Positions 17,271-25,707 of a stretch of DNA of 64,000 nucleotides are shown piece after piece; position 1 is the stretch's first letter, and every line of letters starts with the position of its first letter. The notes below the pieces were generated by a model. It saw nothing but the letters and a program-made list of their open reading frames with translations, made no database searches and was not told where the DNA came from. A program made the position numbers and the translations under genes. Origin of the DNA: Streptomyces sp. ML-6 (GTDB lineage Bacteria > Actinomycetota > Actinomycetes > Streptomycetales > Streptomycetaceae); assembly GCF_030116705.1 (NCBI RefSeq), contig NZ_JAOTIK010000002.1:682001-746000 (forward strand), written 5' to 3'.

Positions 17271-18028
17271 CTGGGCCGAAGTCCTGGACCTCGGATACGG
17301 ACCGCTGTGCAGAGGCAAGGATTCCCGGGGAGCGTGCCTTCGCGACCAAGGGCGATCTCGCGAAGGACATGATCAGACGAGCCCTGGGCTCCCTGCTGCC
17401 TGTCGCCCGGGTAACCGCCGACTCTGCCTACGGCCAGGACCAGAGGCTGCGCCGCATGCTCGAAGAGGTCGGGGTCGGCTGTGTTCTGGCCGTGCCGAAG
17501 TCCCAGCACATTCACGCGGCGGGCCGCATCGACTTCGCCTTCTCCCGAGCCCCGGATGACGCCTGGGAGCGTCAGTCGTGCGGGGCCGGAGCGAAGGGAC
17601 CACGCGTCTACGACTGGGCCGCCGCGAGGCTCCCGCCGATCGACGACTTCGACGGTCCTGAGCCCACCCACGGCCGGTGGGTGCCGGCCCGTCGCAGTCT
17701 GGCCCGCCCGGACGAGATCGCCTACTGCCTCGCCTACGCACCAACCGGCACCACCGTCGCCGAACTGGTGCGGGTCGCCGGGACGCGGTGGGCGATCGAG
17801 GAAGCCTTCCAAGCGGCGAAGAACGAGTGCGGCCTGGACCAGTACGAGGTACGCCGGTATCCGGGCTGGTACCGGCACATCACCCTGGCCATGCTCGCCC
17901 ATGCCTTCCTCGCCGCCATGGCCGCCGCGGCAGCGCAAAAGGGGGCAGCAGAAACGGTTCCGGCGCGCTGGTCCCGCTCACCGTGGCAGAAATACGGCGG
18001 CTCCTGGCAGCGGGGCGCCCCGCAATGA
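17270..18028 (+). pseudogene. IS701-family transposase, 5'-truncated
   Basis: The frame reads PKSWTSDTDRCAEARIPGERAFATKGDLAKDM and continues without a stop to RRALGSLLPVARVTADSAYGQ and the C-terminal block shared with the left copy, ending at 18028. VTADSAYG carries one catalytic Asp and the WAIEEAFQAAK block the final Glu. About the first third of the protein is missing, including the first catalytic Asp region. The only ATG (17369) is internal. Confidence 0.85.
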
Positions 18029-18219
18029 CGCGCCGTCGGCGCATCGACCACATACCGCACTGGTCCCGATGGCGGCGCCGACACCAAGCAGTAGCCCGCC
18101 GCTGTCATTACCGCCGCCGTACCCGAGGTCACGAACTCACCCAACCTGACAACACGTCAGCCGAGTATACTCAGATACACGCTCCTGACCAGCAGGAACA
18201 GCGAATTGCGACTGGAGTA
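17270..18219 (+). mobile_element. IS701-family element, 3' fragment (right copy)
   Basis: It is longer than the left copy by about 170 bp on its inner side, joining the IS30 remnant at ~17270. The outer end is the inverted counterpart of the left copy's end (CTGGAGTA at 18212-18219), followed by gtactgtaacg. The element's own 5' end is missing. Confidence 0.8.
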
Positions 18220-18300
18220 GTACTGTAACGACACTTCGTGACGTGGTGTGTTCGGCGTCGTTGAGCAGTCCGCGGTGGAAAAGTTAGCTGATGGGTGGTC

Positions 18301-18540
18301 AGGTACGTTCGGTGACTTCGTGGCGCGCAGTGCCCGGCAGACGCCGGCCACCGAGGGGTTGCGCCCCTTGCGCTTGCCGGTGGGGATGATCGGGGCGGGC
18401 TGGATCTGCTCGACGGACTCGCCGTTCGCGCGGCGCCGCAGCACGGTGTGCAGCATGTCGTCGGTGATGACCGGCGGTCGGCCGCCGTGCTTGCCCTTGC
18501 GAGAGGTGGTGTCGAGCCCTTCCAGTGTGGACATCGCGGA
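18301..18540 (-). pseudogene. serine recombinase (resolvase/invertase) C-terminal fragment
   Basis: The fragment LEGLDTTSRKGKHGGRPPVITDDML, followed by RRRANGESVEQI and PTGKRKGRNPSVAGVCRAL, matches the hinge and helix-turn-helix end of Tn3-type resolvases. The catalytic Ser domain is absent: the upstream side ends at ~18545 in the 3' flank of the neighbouring propeller gene. It marks another mobile-element breakpoint beside the IS701 copy. Confidence 0.6.
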
Positions 18541-18576
18541 GGTTCTCCCGCTCGGCACCCTGCGGGAAATGACAGC

Positions 18577-19641
18577 TCAGCCGACGCGCGCAGTCCACTC
18601 CGGCGGCGTCCACAACCGGGCATCGGCGCTGCCGACCTGGATCAGCGTTCCGGTATGCCGATCCTGACGTACCGGGCGGAACCCGTCGATCGCGAACACC
18701 TGCTGTCCACTGGTGATGTCGACGCCCTGCAGACCGGCCTCACCGACGATCAGCAGATGCTCTCCGTCGGTGAAGAAGCCGAAATCGCCGACCGGCCAGG
18801 GGAACGTTGCGACTGCCTTGATCCACCGGACGCCCGGCGAGCGCAGTTCGATCGAGGTGGGGTCGAGGACGTGGACGGTACCGCTGCCGGCATCGTCCCG
18901 GTCATACACCGCGATCCGCCTGTCGTCGATCCACACCACCGGCCAGTTCCACTTCGAGACCTCGGGATACACCGCATGGCTGGGCCCGTCCTCGGACTCG
19001 TACGGGTTGTCGTGCAGCCAGGCGGTCAGGCTCCACACCGCCGGCATCCCCCACGGCTGCCACACCCAACCGCCGTCGTAGACACGGGTCCCGTCAGGAC
19101 TCAGCGACAGCGCGCCGTGGAAGTAATCGAGGTCGTGCTCCGCACCTTCCTCATCTCTGTCCGGGCTGTCTCGCGCCGTAAGCACCTCGCCGGACGCGAG
19201 ATCGGTGACATCCAACCGGTTCCAGTCAGTGCGATGGACGACAACCGGCCGACCACCGTGTTCGGTGAACGCCAACGCGAACGGGACGGTTTCACAGCAG
19301 TAATCCCCGCCGTCCAACTTCAACGCCGGCGAACCGGTGGTGAGATCGACGACGGTGCCGTACCGACCGCGGTCTTGAACCACCGCCGCCCAACGGCCAC
19401 ACCGAGACGCATGAAGCCGCAGTCGAACGCCGTCACCGTATTCGGACGCCGGCCTCTCCTCCCGATACCGGGCCACGTCCTGCACCTCGCCGGTCGTCGG
19501 CGTCCACCGCGCCAGCCGTCCGCCCTCGGACAGCACCAGCCACGCCGGCCCCGCGTCACCGAGGGCCGCCGGCAACGCTGCCACATCCACGACCGGCCGC
19601 AGCGCGTCGGGAACCGCCACGTCCACCGTGATCGTCGCCAT
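18577..19641 (-). CDS. WD40-like beta-propeller protein of unknown function
   Basis: A 354-aa cytoplasmic protein with repeating blade-like motifs (WLVLSEGGRLARWTPTTGEVQ, LSPDGTRVYDGGWVW, WIDDRRIAVYDRDDAG, FFTDGEHLLIVGEAG), each a four-strand pattern with Asp/Gly turns. No signal peptide, membrane segment or catalytic motif is visible. The ATG at 19641 follows GAGGAG on the coding strand. It has a different sequence from the propeller at 7385-8611. Its 3' end lies close to the recombinase fragment, so it marks the first intact gene after the IS-rich block. Confidence 0.65.
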   Translation of the reverse strand: MATITVDVAVPDALRPVVDVAALPAALGDAGPAWLVLSEGGRLARWTPTTGEVQDVARYREERPASEYGDGVRLRLHASRCGRWAAVVQDRGRYGTVVDLTTGSPALKLDGGDYCCETVPFALAFTEHGGRPVVVHRTDWNRLDVTDLASGEVLTARDSPDRDEEGAEHDLDYFHGALSLSPDGTRVYDGGWVWQPWGMPAVWSLTAWLHDNPYESEDGPSHAVYPEVSKWNWPVVWIDDRRIAVYDRDDAGSGTVHVLDPTSIELRSPGVRWIKAVATFPWPVGDFGFFTDGEHLLIVGEAGLQGVDITSGQQVFAIDGFRPVRQDRHTGTLIQVGSADARLWTPPEWTARVG

Positions 19642-19642
19642 A

Positions 19643-19906
19643 TTGATCTCCTCGGTGTGCCCGTGCGACTCCCCGCGGCAACGTGAACAGCAGGTGATAC
19701 GGCACCGTATCGGCAAAGTCGGTGAACGCCGCGGTGCCGGTCACGGCGGTGAGGTCGGCACGGATCTGGTCCATGTCGGGCTCATTCTCGCGCAGGTCCG
19801 CCTCGGTGTCGTCCACCGAGAAGCCCCCTCCGACCGTCATGACCGGACCAACCTCACCGAGCACGGCCCCCGACAGCCCCAGAAGATCCAAACCACTGAC
19901 AAGCAC
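19643..19906 (-). CDS. possible small hypothetical protein
   Basis: An open frame of about 88 codons (up to 116 if read into the next gene) begins MLVSGLDLLGLSGAVLGEVG and continues with acidic, protein-like composition (DDTEADLRENEPDMDQIRADL). It runs into the start of the propeller gene, whose ribosome-binding site lies inside it. No relative was recognised and no clear ribosome-binding site is seen, so it may be a decayed or real small gene upstream of and coupled to the propeller gene. Confidence 0.3.
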
Positions 19907-20074
19907 ACCCCGGATCCGCTGAAGAGAGTTATTTGTTACTTCACCGTAACTTCGGGAGAACAGGGCCGTGATGGGAAAATTCGGTCCAGGCCCAGGCCCA
20001 GGCCCGGAGAGTCGGGCCGGCTCTCGTCGGGCCGGTATCCGTCGGGCGCCGCCGGGAACTGTTGTCGGGATCGG
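19907..20074. other. spacer between imine reductase and small ORF
   Basis: It contains gttacttcaccgtaac (19936-19951), a 5-bp-arm inverted repeat, and three copies of ccaggc in a row at 19985-20003. No gene is seen. It probably includes the 3' end of the imine reductase transcript and a promoter for the downstream minus-strand genes. Confidence 0.35.
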
Positions 20075-20962
<888 letters not shown>

Positions 20963-21011
20963 GGCAGCATCCTCAACGTTGATACCGGTATGAAGGTCAA
21001 GCGAGGTTTTG
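20963..21011. promoter_or_regulatory. MerR-type operator between imine reductase and MerR genes
   Basis: In this 49-bp spacer the dyad TTGATACC/GGTATGAA (20979-20994, one mismatch, with the perfect core ataccggtat) lies directly next to TTGACC on the minus strand (21000-20995). That is the MerR-type layout, with the operator in a long spacer between -35 and -10. A -10 box is weak, so the imine reductase message would have a very short leader. Confidence 0.6.
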
Positions 21012-21419
21012 ATGAGGATCGGTGAACTGAGTCGCCGAACGGGCGTCAACGCCCATCAGCTGCGCTACTACGAAGCCCAGAGCCTGCTGGAGGCGGACCG
21101 GGGCGCGAACGGATACCGGGAGTACGACGAGAGCGCCGTGTTGCGGGTGAAGCAGATCCGGCACCTGCTCGGCGCTGGTCTGTCCTCCGAGGACATCGCG
21201 TACCTGCTGCCCTGCGCGGTCGGGGAGGCTCCGGAGCTGGCCGGGTGTCCCGAACTGCTGGCCGCGATGCGGTCACGGCTGCGGCAGCTGGATGACCGGA
21301 TGGGAAGCCTCGCCCGGTCCCGTGACGCCCTTGCCGGCTACATCGACGCGGCCGAGCGCATGGGTGGCGAGAACTATCCCCCCTTCGACCATGTCGACCC
21401 GGAGCCCGTTCCCGTCTGA
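21012..21419 (+). CDS. MerR family transcriptional regulator
   Basis: A 135-aa protein: an N-terminal winged helix (MRIGELSRRTGVNAHQLRYYEAQSLL, then RGANGYREYDE), a dimerisation coiled coil and a short C-terminal effector part. Two Cys residues (LLPCAV, AGCPE) lie at the head of the coiled coil. The ATG at 21012, behind GAGG, is preferred to the TTG one codon upstream. It is divergent from the imine reductase and probably regulates it and itself through the dyad between them. Confidence 0.9.
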   Translation: MRIGELSRRTGVNAHQLRYYEAQSLLEADRGANGYREYDESAVLRVKQIRHLLGAGLSSEDIAYLLPCAVGEAPELAGCPELLAAMRSRLRQLDDRMGSLARSRDALAGYIDAAERMGGENYPPFDHVDPEPVPV

Positions 21420-21449
21420 GCGGGGCCGCGGCCGGTCTCCCGGCCCGCC

Positions 21450-22859
21450 TCAAGGGCGCAGGTACCGCCGCAGGGCACCGGCCAGGCCCTGGTGCCAGGT
21501 GTGGAGGTGGGCGGCGCGGCGGGCGTTGATCTCGCAGGAGTACGACGAACCGTCGTGCAGTGCGAGGGTGACGAGCAGCCGGGTGCGGCGGACGGTACGG
21601 CCGGTGGCATTGGCGATCTCGGACCAGGCGAACTCGGCCTCCACGTCCGGCTGTTCGGGGTCATCGTCCTTCGCGCCCCGGTCTGGGGCGCCGCTCCGGT
21701 ACAGGGTGAACATCACGCCGTCGGCGTCCACCAGGATGCTGGAGTCGGAATCCGCGGCGATGAACACCACCTCCTCCTCGGAGGGGGAGGAGGTGTGCGG
21801 GGCGGGGACGGGCGGTGTGGGGACGTGCGGGACGTGGGCGGGCTTCGGCGGAATGTCCAACCACGTCGGTACGTACGGGACGGCCTGCGCCACCGGAGCC
21901 TGACCCGGAGTCGGGGTCGGCAGCGGGTGGGGAGTGGGAGCCGGACCCGGAGCCGGATTCGGAATCCGGGCGGGAGCCGGCGGGGGTGTCGGGTCCGATG
22001 CCAGCAGCCGGCGCGGGTCGGGGCCGGGCTCCTGGCCTCCCTCCGTCGGTTCCGCAGGTGCCTCGAACCAGTCCAGGAGTTGGTCGGTCGTCGGGCGCCG
22101 CTCCGGCTCCTTCGCCAGGCAGGCCGCCGCCACATGCCGTACCCCGCCGGGCACGGCATCGAGGTTCGCGGGTTCGTGCACCGTGCGATACATCATCCCC
22201 ATGGGCGTTCCCTCGCCGAACGGGCTGCCGCCCGCCGCCGCGACAAGGACCGCCCCGAGCGCGAACACATCCGCCGCACCGGTGACTTCGTCGCCCGTCG
22301 CCTGCTCGGGGGCGAGGAAACCCGGTGTGCCGAAGGCGTGACCCGTGGCCGTCAGCCGGGTGGACTCGACCGCCCGCGCGATGCCGAAGTCGAGCACCCG
22401 GGGACCGTCTTCGGCCATGATGATGTTGCCGGGCTTCAGGTCGCGGTGGACGAGCCCGCACCGGTGGATGGCCTCCAGCGCCTCGGCCAGGCCGGCACCG
22501 AGCGCCCGCAACGCCCTTTCGTCCATGGGGCCCTGCATCCGGAGGAACTCCGCGAGCGTGGGCCCGGGGACGTACGCGGTGGCGAGCCAGGGCGTCGGGG
22601 CGTCCGGATCGGCGTCGACGACGGGCGCGGTGTGGAAGCCGCCGACGGCACGCGCCGCGGCGACCTCGGCGAGGAACCGCTCGCGGAAGACGGGATCGGC
22701 GGCCAGCTCGGACCTGGCCACCTTCACGGCGACGGCCCGCCCGCCGCGGGACCGGGCGAGATACACACTCCCCATCCCGCCCTCGCCCAGCTTGCGTTCG
22801 ATGGTGTACGAGCCGATACGACTGCCGGGCGCACCGAGCGCCCCGCCCCCTGTACTCAC
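21450..22859 (-). CDS. Ser/Thr protein kinase (PknB-like catalytic domain, soluble)
   Basis: A 469-aa protein. The kinase domain (residues ~16-275) is complete: Gly loop GEGGMGSV (25-32), catalytic Lys 46 in AVAVKVA, HRDLKPGN with Asp 140, DFG at 157-159 and GTPGFLAPEQ. A Pro-rich linker (~300-350) joins a C-terminal region of ~110 aa with strand-rich sequence (VVFIAADSDSSILVDADGVMFTLYR to LVTLALHDGSSYSCEI) that looks like a small PH-like fold. There is no transmembrane helix, unlike PknB. It starts with GTG at 22859. Its targets are unknown; it lies on the same strand as the thioesterase and secretion-island genes. Confidence 0.92.
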   Translation of the reverse strand: MSTGGGALGAPGSRIGSYTIERKLGEGGMGSVYLARSRGGRAVAVKVARSELAADPVFRERFLAEVAAARAVGGFHTAPVVDADPDAPTPWLATAYVPGPTLAEFLRMQGPMDERALRALGAGLAEALEAIHRCGLVHRDLKPGNIIMAEDGPRVLDFGIARAVESTRLTATGHAFGTPGFLAPEQATGDEVTGAADVFALGAVLVAAAGGSPFGEGTPMGMMYRTVHEPANLDAVPGGVRHVAAACLAKEPERRPTTDQLLDWFEAPAEPTEGGQEPGPDPRRLLASDPTPPPAPARIPNPAPGPAPTPHPLPTPTPGQAPVAQAVPYVPTWLDIPPKPAHVPHVPTPPVPAPHTSSPSEEEVVFIAADSDSSILVDADGVMFTLYRSGAPDRGAKDDDPEQPDVEAEFAWSEIANATGRTVRRTRLLVTLALHDGSSYSCEINARRAAHLHTWHQGLAGALRRYLRP

Positions 22860-23046
22860 GCGGTCCCCCAGAGTCCTTTCCGCCGACCACCCGGGCCGAT
22901 TCCCGTCGATGTGGTGGAGGAGATCGTCTCACCACTCCGGCACGAGGAACGCGGAGGGAGGAGGGAGCAGGACGGGGGATGGACCTGTCACCGGGGCGTT
23001 CGACGGGACCGGGGCGGCCGGGGCGGGGCGGGTTCGAGCACGGACA

Positions 23047-23781
23047 TCACGGCATCTCGGGGGCGGACGCGGCGAGGGCGAGCGCACGCCGGGCTTCCTC
23101 GGTGATCCGCCAGGTCAGCGCGGCGGGATCGGGCTGGAAGTAGAAGTGCCCGCCCTCGAACAGGTGCAGGCCGAGGAAGTGCTCCGCCCGCTCCGCCCAG
23201 CCGGACAGCCGGGCGGGCGGCGCCACCGTGTCGCCGGTGCCGCCGAAGACGGACAGCGGCACGGGCAGGGGCACCTGGTCGGGAGCGGGCCGCCAGGTCT
23301 CCACCAGCCGCAGGTCACCCCGGATGACCGGCCCGAACAACTCCCACATCTCCTGGTCCTCCAGGACCACGGCGGGCGTGCCGCCCATCGCGGCCAGCTC
23401 CCGGCGCAGCCCGGCATCGTCGAGCAGGTACCGACGGGTTCCGTCACCTTCGGGACGCGGCGTGCCGCGCGCCGACAGCCCCAGCCAGACCGGCGGGGTA
23501 CGGCCCTCGGCGAGGATCCTGCGGGTGAGTTCGTAGGCGACGAGACCGCCCATGCTGTGACCGAACAGGGCATAGGGGCCGGTGAGTTCGGCATCCAGTT
23601 CGGTGAGGAAGTGGTCCACGAGCCGATGGGCGTCCCCGATGGCGGGCTGGTCCGCCAACAGACCGTGCCCGGGGGCGTCGACGAGCCGTACCTCCCAGCC
23701 GGCCGGGAAACGGCCGGGCCAGTCGCGGTAGAGCAGATGGGAACCACCCGCGTGGTGGAACACGAACAGGCGTAGTTCCAT
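23047..23781 (-). CDS. type II thioesterase
   Basis: A 244-aa alpha/beta hydrolase: FHHAGGSHLLYRDW at the N-terminus, nucleophile elbow GHSMGG (Ser ~96), an Asp in FGGTGDTVAPP and His in FEGGHFYF. It starts at ATG 23781 behind GGAG. It is isolated from a synthase, lying between the kinase and the secretion island. It is probably an editing thioesterase stranded from, or acting at distance for, one of the flanking polyketide loci. Confidence 0.9.
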   Translation of the reverse strand: MELRLFVFHHAGGSHLLYRDWPGRFPAGWEVRLVDAPGHGLLADQPAIGDAHRLVDHFLTELDAELTGPYALFGHSMGGLVAYELTRRILAEGRTPPVWLGLSARGTPRPEGDGTRRYLLDDAGLRRELAAMGGTPAVVLEDQEMWELFGPVIRGDLRLVETWRPAPDQVPLPVPLSVFGGTGDTVAPPARLSGWAERAEHFLGLHLFEGGHFYFQPDPAALTWRITEEARRALALAASAPEMP

Positions 23782-23925
23782 GCTTACTCCGTCTTGTGGG
23801 ACGTGGTTTTCGGTCGGAGTACCGGACCTTAGCCGATGCGCGCGAACGGTGATTGCCCCTCCGGCCCGGTTCGAGCATGTGTGCACCTCACCTGGACGCT
23901 CCACGACGCCGCGCACGAGGGGAAG

Positions 23926-23952
23926 CCGGTCCCGCACGGGGTGCGGGACCGG
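23926..23952 (-). terminator. strong hairpin terminator after the giant-toxin operon
   Basis: A perfect 12-bp stem (ccggtcccgcac / gtgcgggaccgg) with a 3-nt loop lies 28 nt downstream of the stop codon at 23980. It is well placed to end transcription of the minus-strand island. Confidence 0.75.
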
Positions 23953-23979
23953 GCCGGAGAGGGGCCGGAGAGGGTTTCG

Positions 23980-25656
23980 TCAGCCGGTGCAGGTGACCTT
24001 CACCGCGGATATCGCGTGGTGTTCGTAGTGGTCGTCCTCGCCCCGGTCGTGCAACCGCACGGAGAGCTTCATGGCGTCCACGGGGAAGGTGCCCGGCACG
24101 TTGTACCAGGTGCCGCGGCGATCCGTCTGGCGGATGGTGAAGGAGCCGACCAGGTTGTTGGTCCTGGGCAGGAAGCGGTCGTAGACCGTGTAGTAGCTCG
24201 GGTTCCCGCCCACCTGGACGACGTTGGAGCTGCCCGGGACGTGGACGGAGACGCTGCACTTCTTGGCGGTGGAGGGCAGGTCGAACAGCCAGGTCGCCGA
24301 GCCGCCCGAGTCCTTGGAGGCGCTGCCGGACATCGGCATGGAGAGGTACTTCCCGTCGCAGCCGGAACCGCCGTACCCGCCGGAGTGGGTGGCCCAGCCC
24401 TCCTTGCCGTCGGTGTAGTAGCCGTCCTGCTGGAAGCGCTGGGTGTCGCACTCCGGTCCGGACACGCCGCTGTACACCACGCTGGTGGTCGACTTGGGTG
24501 CCGTGCCGGTCGAGGGGGCCTTGGCGGGGGTGCCCGGGTCCTTTTCGCCGGAGGAGCTGCCGCCGGTACCGCTGTTCGAGGGCCGTTCGGTCCCGCCCCC
24601 GGTGGACTTGGAGGACTCGGAGGACTTGGTGTCCTTCGTGTCACCGGTCTTCGTGTCGGTGGTGTTGTTCACGGGCTTCCCACCGGCCCCGGTGTCCGCC
24701 CGTAGATCCCCGGCCGGACCCTTGCCGTGCCGGGCCGCGGTGTCCTTCCGGTCCTTGGAACCGGCCGGCCCCTTGCCCTGGGCGCGGTCGGGGTCGGTGC
24801 CCGGGACGTAGCCGCCGCCCTCGCCGTTGTCCTTCCACGCCGCCGCGGTTTCCTTGGTCTTCCTGTCGGGCTCGTCCTGCTGCGCCCCCGCCACGATGAA
24901 GGGGGTCGCCAGGAGCAGCGCGCCGGCGAAGGCGGCCGCGACCACCATCGGACGCGAGACGCGGCCGGGGCGTTCCGGTGCGTCGTCCGGACCTGCCGAG
25001 CCCTCCGCGGGGGGAACGGACGAGGCCGTTGCGGAAGCGGTCGCGGTCGCGGTGGAGGAGGCCGTGGAGGTGGCGGTGGCGGTCTGCTCGGTGGTGGCGG
25101 ACGCGCTCGCGGTGGCCGATTCGGCGGAGGCAGAGGCAGAGGCGGAGGCAGAGGCGGGAGCAGAGGCGGAGGGGGTCGCTGCCTTCGCCTCGGGTCCGCT
25201 TTCCGCTTCCGCGGTGTCCGACGAGGTGGTGGGGGCGCCCACGGCCACGGAGGCGGTGCTGGGGCGGGGGGCGGCCTTCCGGGGCTTCGGTGCCTCCTCC
25301 TGGGCCGCTGCCGCTGCTGCGGCTACTGCTGCCGTCGCGTCGTCGCCGTCCGGCTGCTGCTCGGACTCGGACGTGTTCCTGCCGATGGAGACCCCGACCG
25401 CGTGCACCACCGCCGCGGTTTCCTCAGCGGGCTCAGCAGGCTCGTCGGGTTCCTCCGGGCCGGACTCCGAAGTGATGGCCGGCATCCGCGCCCCACTGCT
25501 GACCTTGCCGCCGGTCGTCATGCTGGTGCCGCTCTCCGTCGACGTGCGGGACGACGGCTCGGACGGTGCGTCCATGGCCTCTCCCCGACCGCGAGCGGAC
25601 TCGCTCTCCTCGTCGGCTCGCTCTCGCTCCACCGATCGCCCCTCTTTCCCTGCCAT
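23980..25656 (-). CDS. single-pass membrane protein with an extracellular golvesin-like/beta-sandwich domain
   Basis: A 558-aa protein in three parts. The first is a ~235-aa cytoplasmic tail of Glu/Ser/Ala-rich low complexity with (Ala-Ser)n and (Ala-Thr)n runs. One transmembrane helix follows (MVVAAAFAGALLLATPFIVAGA, residues ~237-258), then a Lys/Gly/Thr-rich linker. The last part is a ~165-aa C-terminal domain (SGPECDTQRFQQDGYY to HAISAVKVTCTG) with two Cys pairs and a strand-rich pattern like golvesin/CBM-type domains. It lies 51 nt after the giant toxin gene on the same strand, so they may be co-transcribed. It could be a surface anchor, accessory factor or immunity-related protein; none of these is shown. 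Confidence 0.7.
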   Translation of the reverse strand: MAGKEGRSVERERADEESESARGRGEAMDAPSEPSSRTSTESGTSMTTGGKVSSGARMPAITSESGPEEPDEPAEPAEETAAVVHAVGVSIGRNTSESEQQPDGDDATAAVAAAAAAAQEEAPKPRKAAPRPSTASVAVGAPTTSSDTAEAESGPEAKAATPSASAPASASASASASAESATASASATTEQTATATSTASSTATATASATASSVPPAEGSAGPDDAPERPGRVSRPMVVAAAFAGALLLATPFIVAGAQQDEPDRKTKETAAAWKDNGEGGGYVPGTDPDRAQGKGPAGSKDRKDTAARHGKGPAGDLRADTGAGGKPVNNTTDTKTGDTKDTKSSESSKSTGGGTERPSNSGTGGSSSGEKDPGTPAKAPSTGTAPKSTTSVVYSGVSGPECDTQRFQQDGYYTDGKEGWATHSGGYGGSGCDGKYLSMPMSGSASKDSGGSATWLFDLPSTAKKCSVSVHVPGSSNVVQVGGNPSYYTVYDRFLPRTNNLVGSFTIRQTDRRGTWYNVPGTFPVDAMKLSVRLHDRGEDDHYEHHAISAVKVTCTG

Positions 25657-25707
25657 TGACCCTTCTCGTCCCTTCGCTCGCTCTTCGGCACAACACCTGA
25701 CGTTGTG

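Larger units (their letters stand above)
13992..18219. repeat. long inverted repeat (782-bp arms) enclosing an IS-rich 2.7-kb core
   Basis: The left arm 13992-14773 and right arm 17438-18219 are near-identical in inverted orientation and of equal length, with only scattered substitutions (for example Ser versus Tyr in PGW[S/Y]RH). Both arms are the 3' part of the same IS701-type transposase plus its terminal end, facing outward. The core holds an IS5 scrap, a secreted-protein gene and a truncated IS30 element. The arms could fold or recombine, inverting the core. Confidence 0.85.

Noticed and set aside
13992..18219. Classical composite transposon
   Set aside because: Both flanking IS701-type copies lack their 5' halves and encode no complete transposase, so it cannot move by itself; it is described as a nested remnant.
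21009..21011. TTG start for the MerR gene
   Set aside because: The next codon is ATG with better GAGG spacing, and MRIGEL is the usual beginning of the family.
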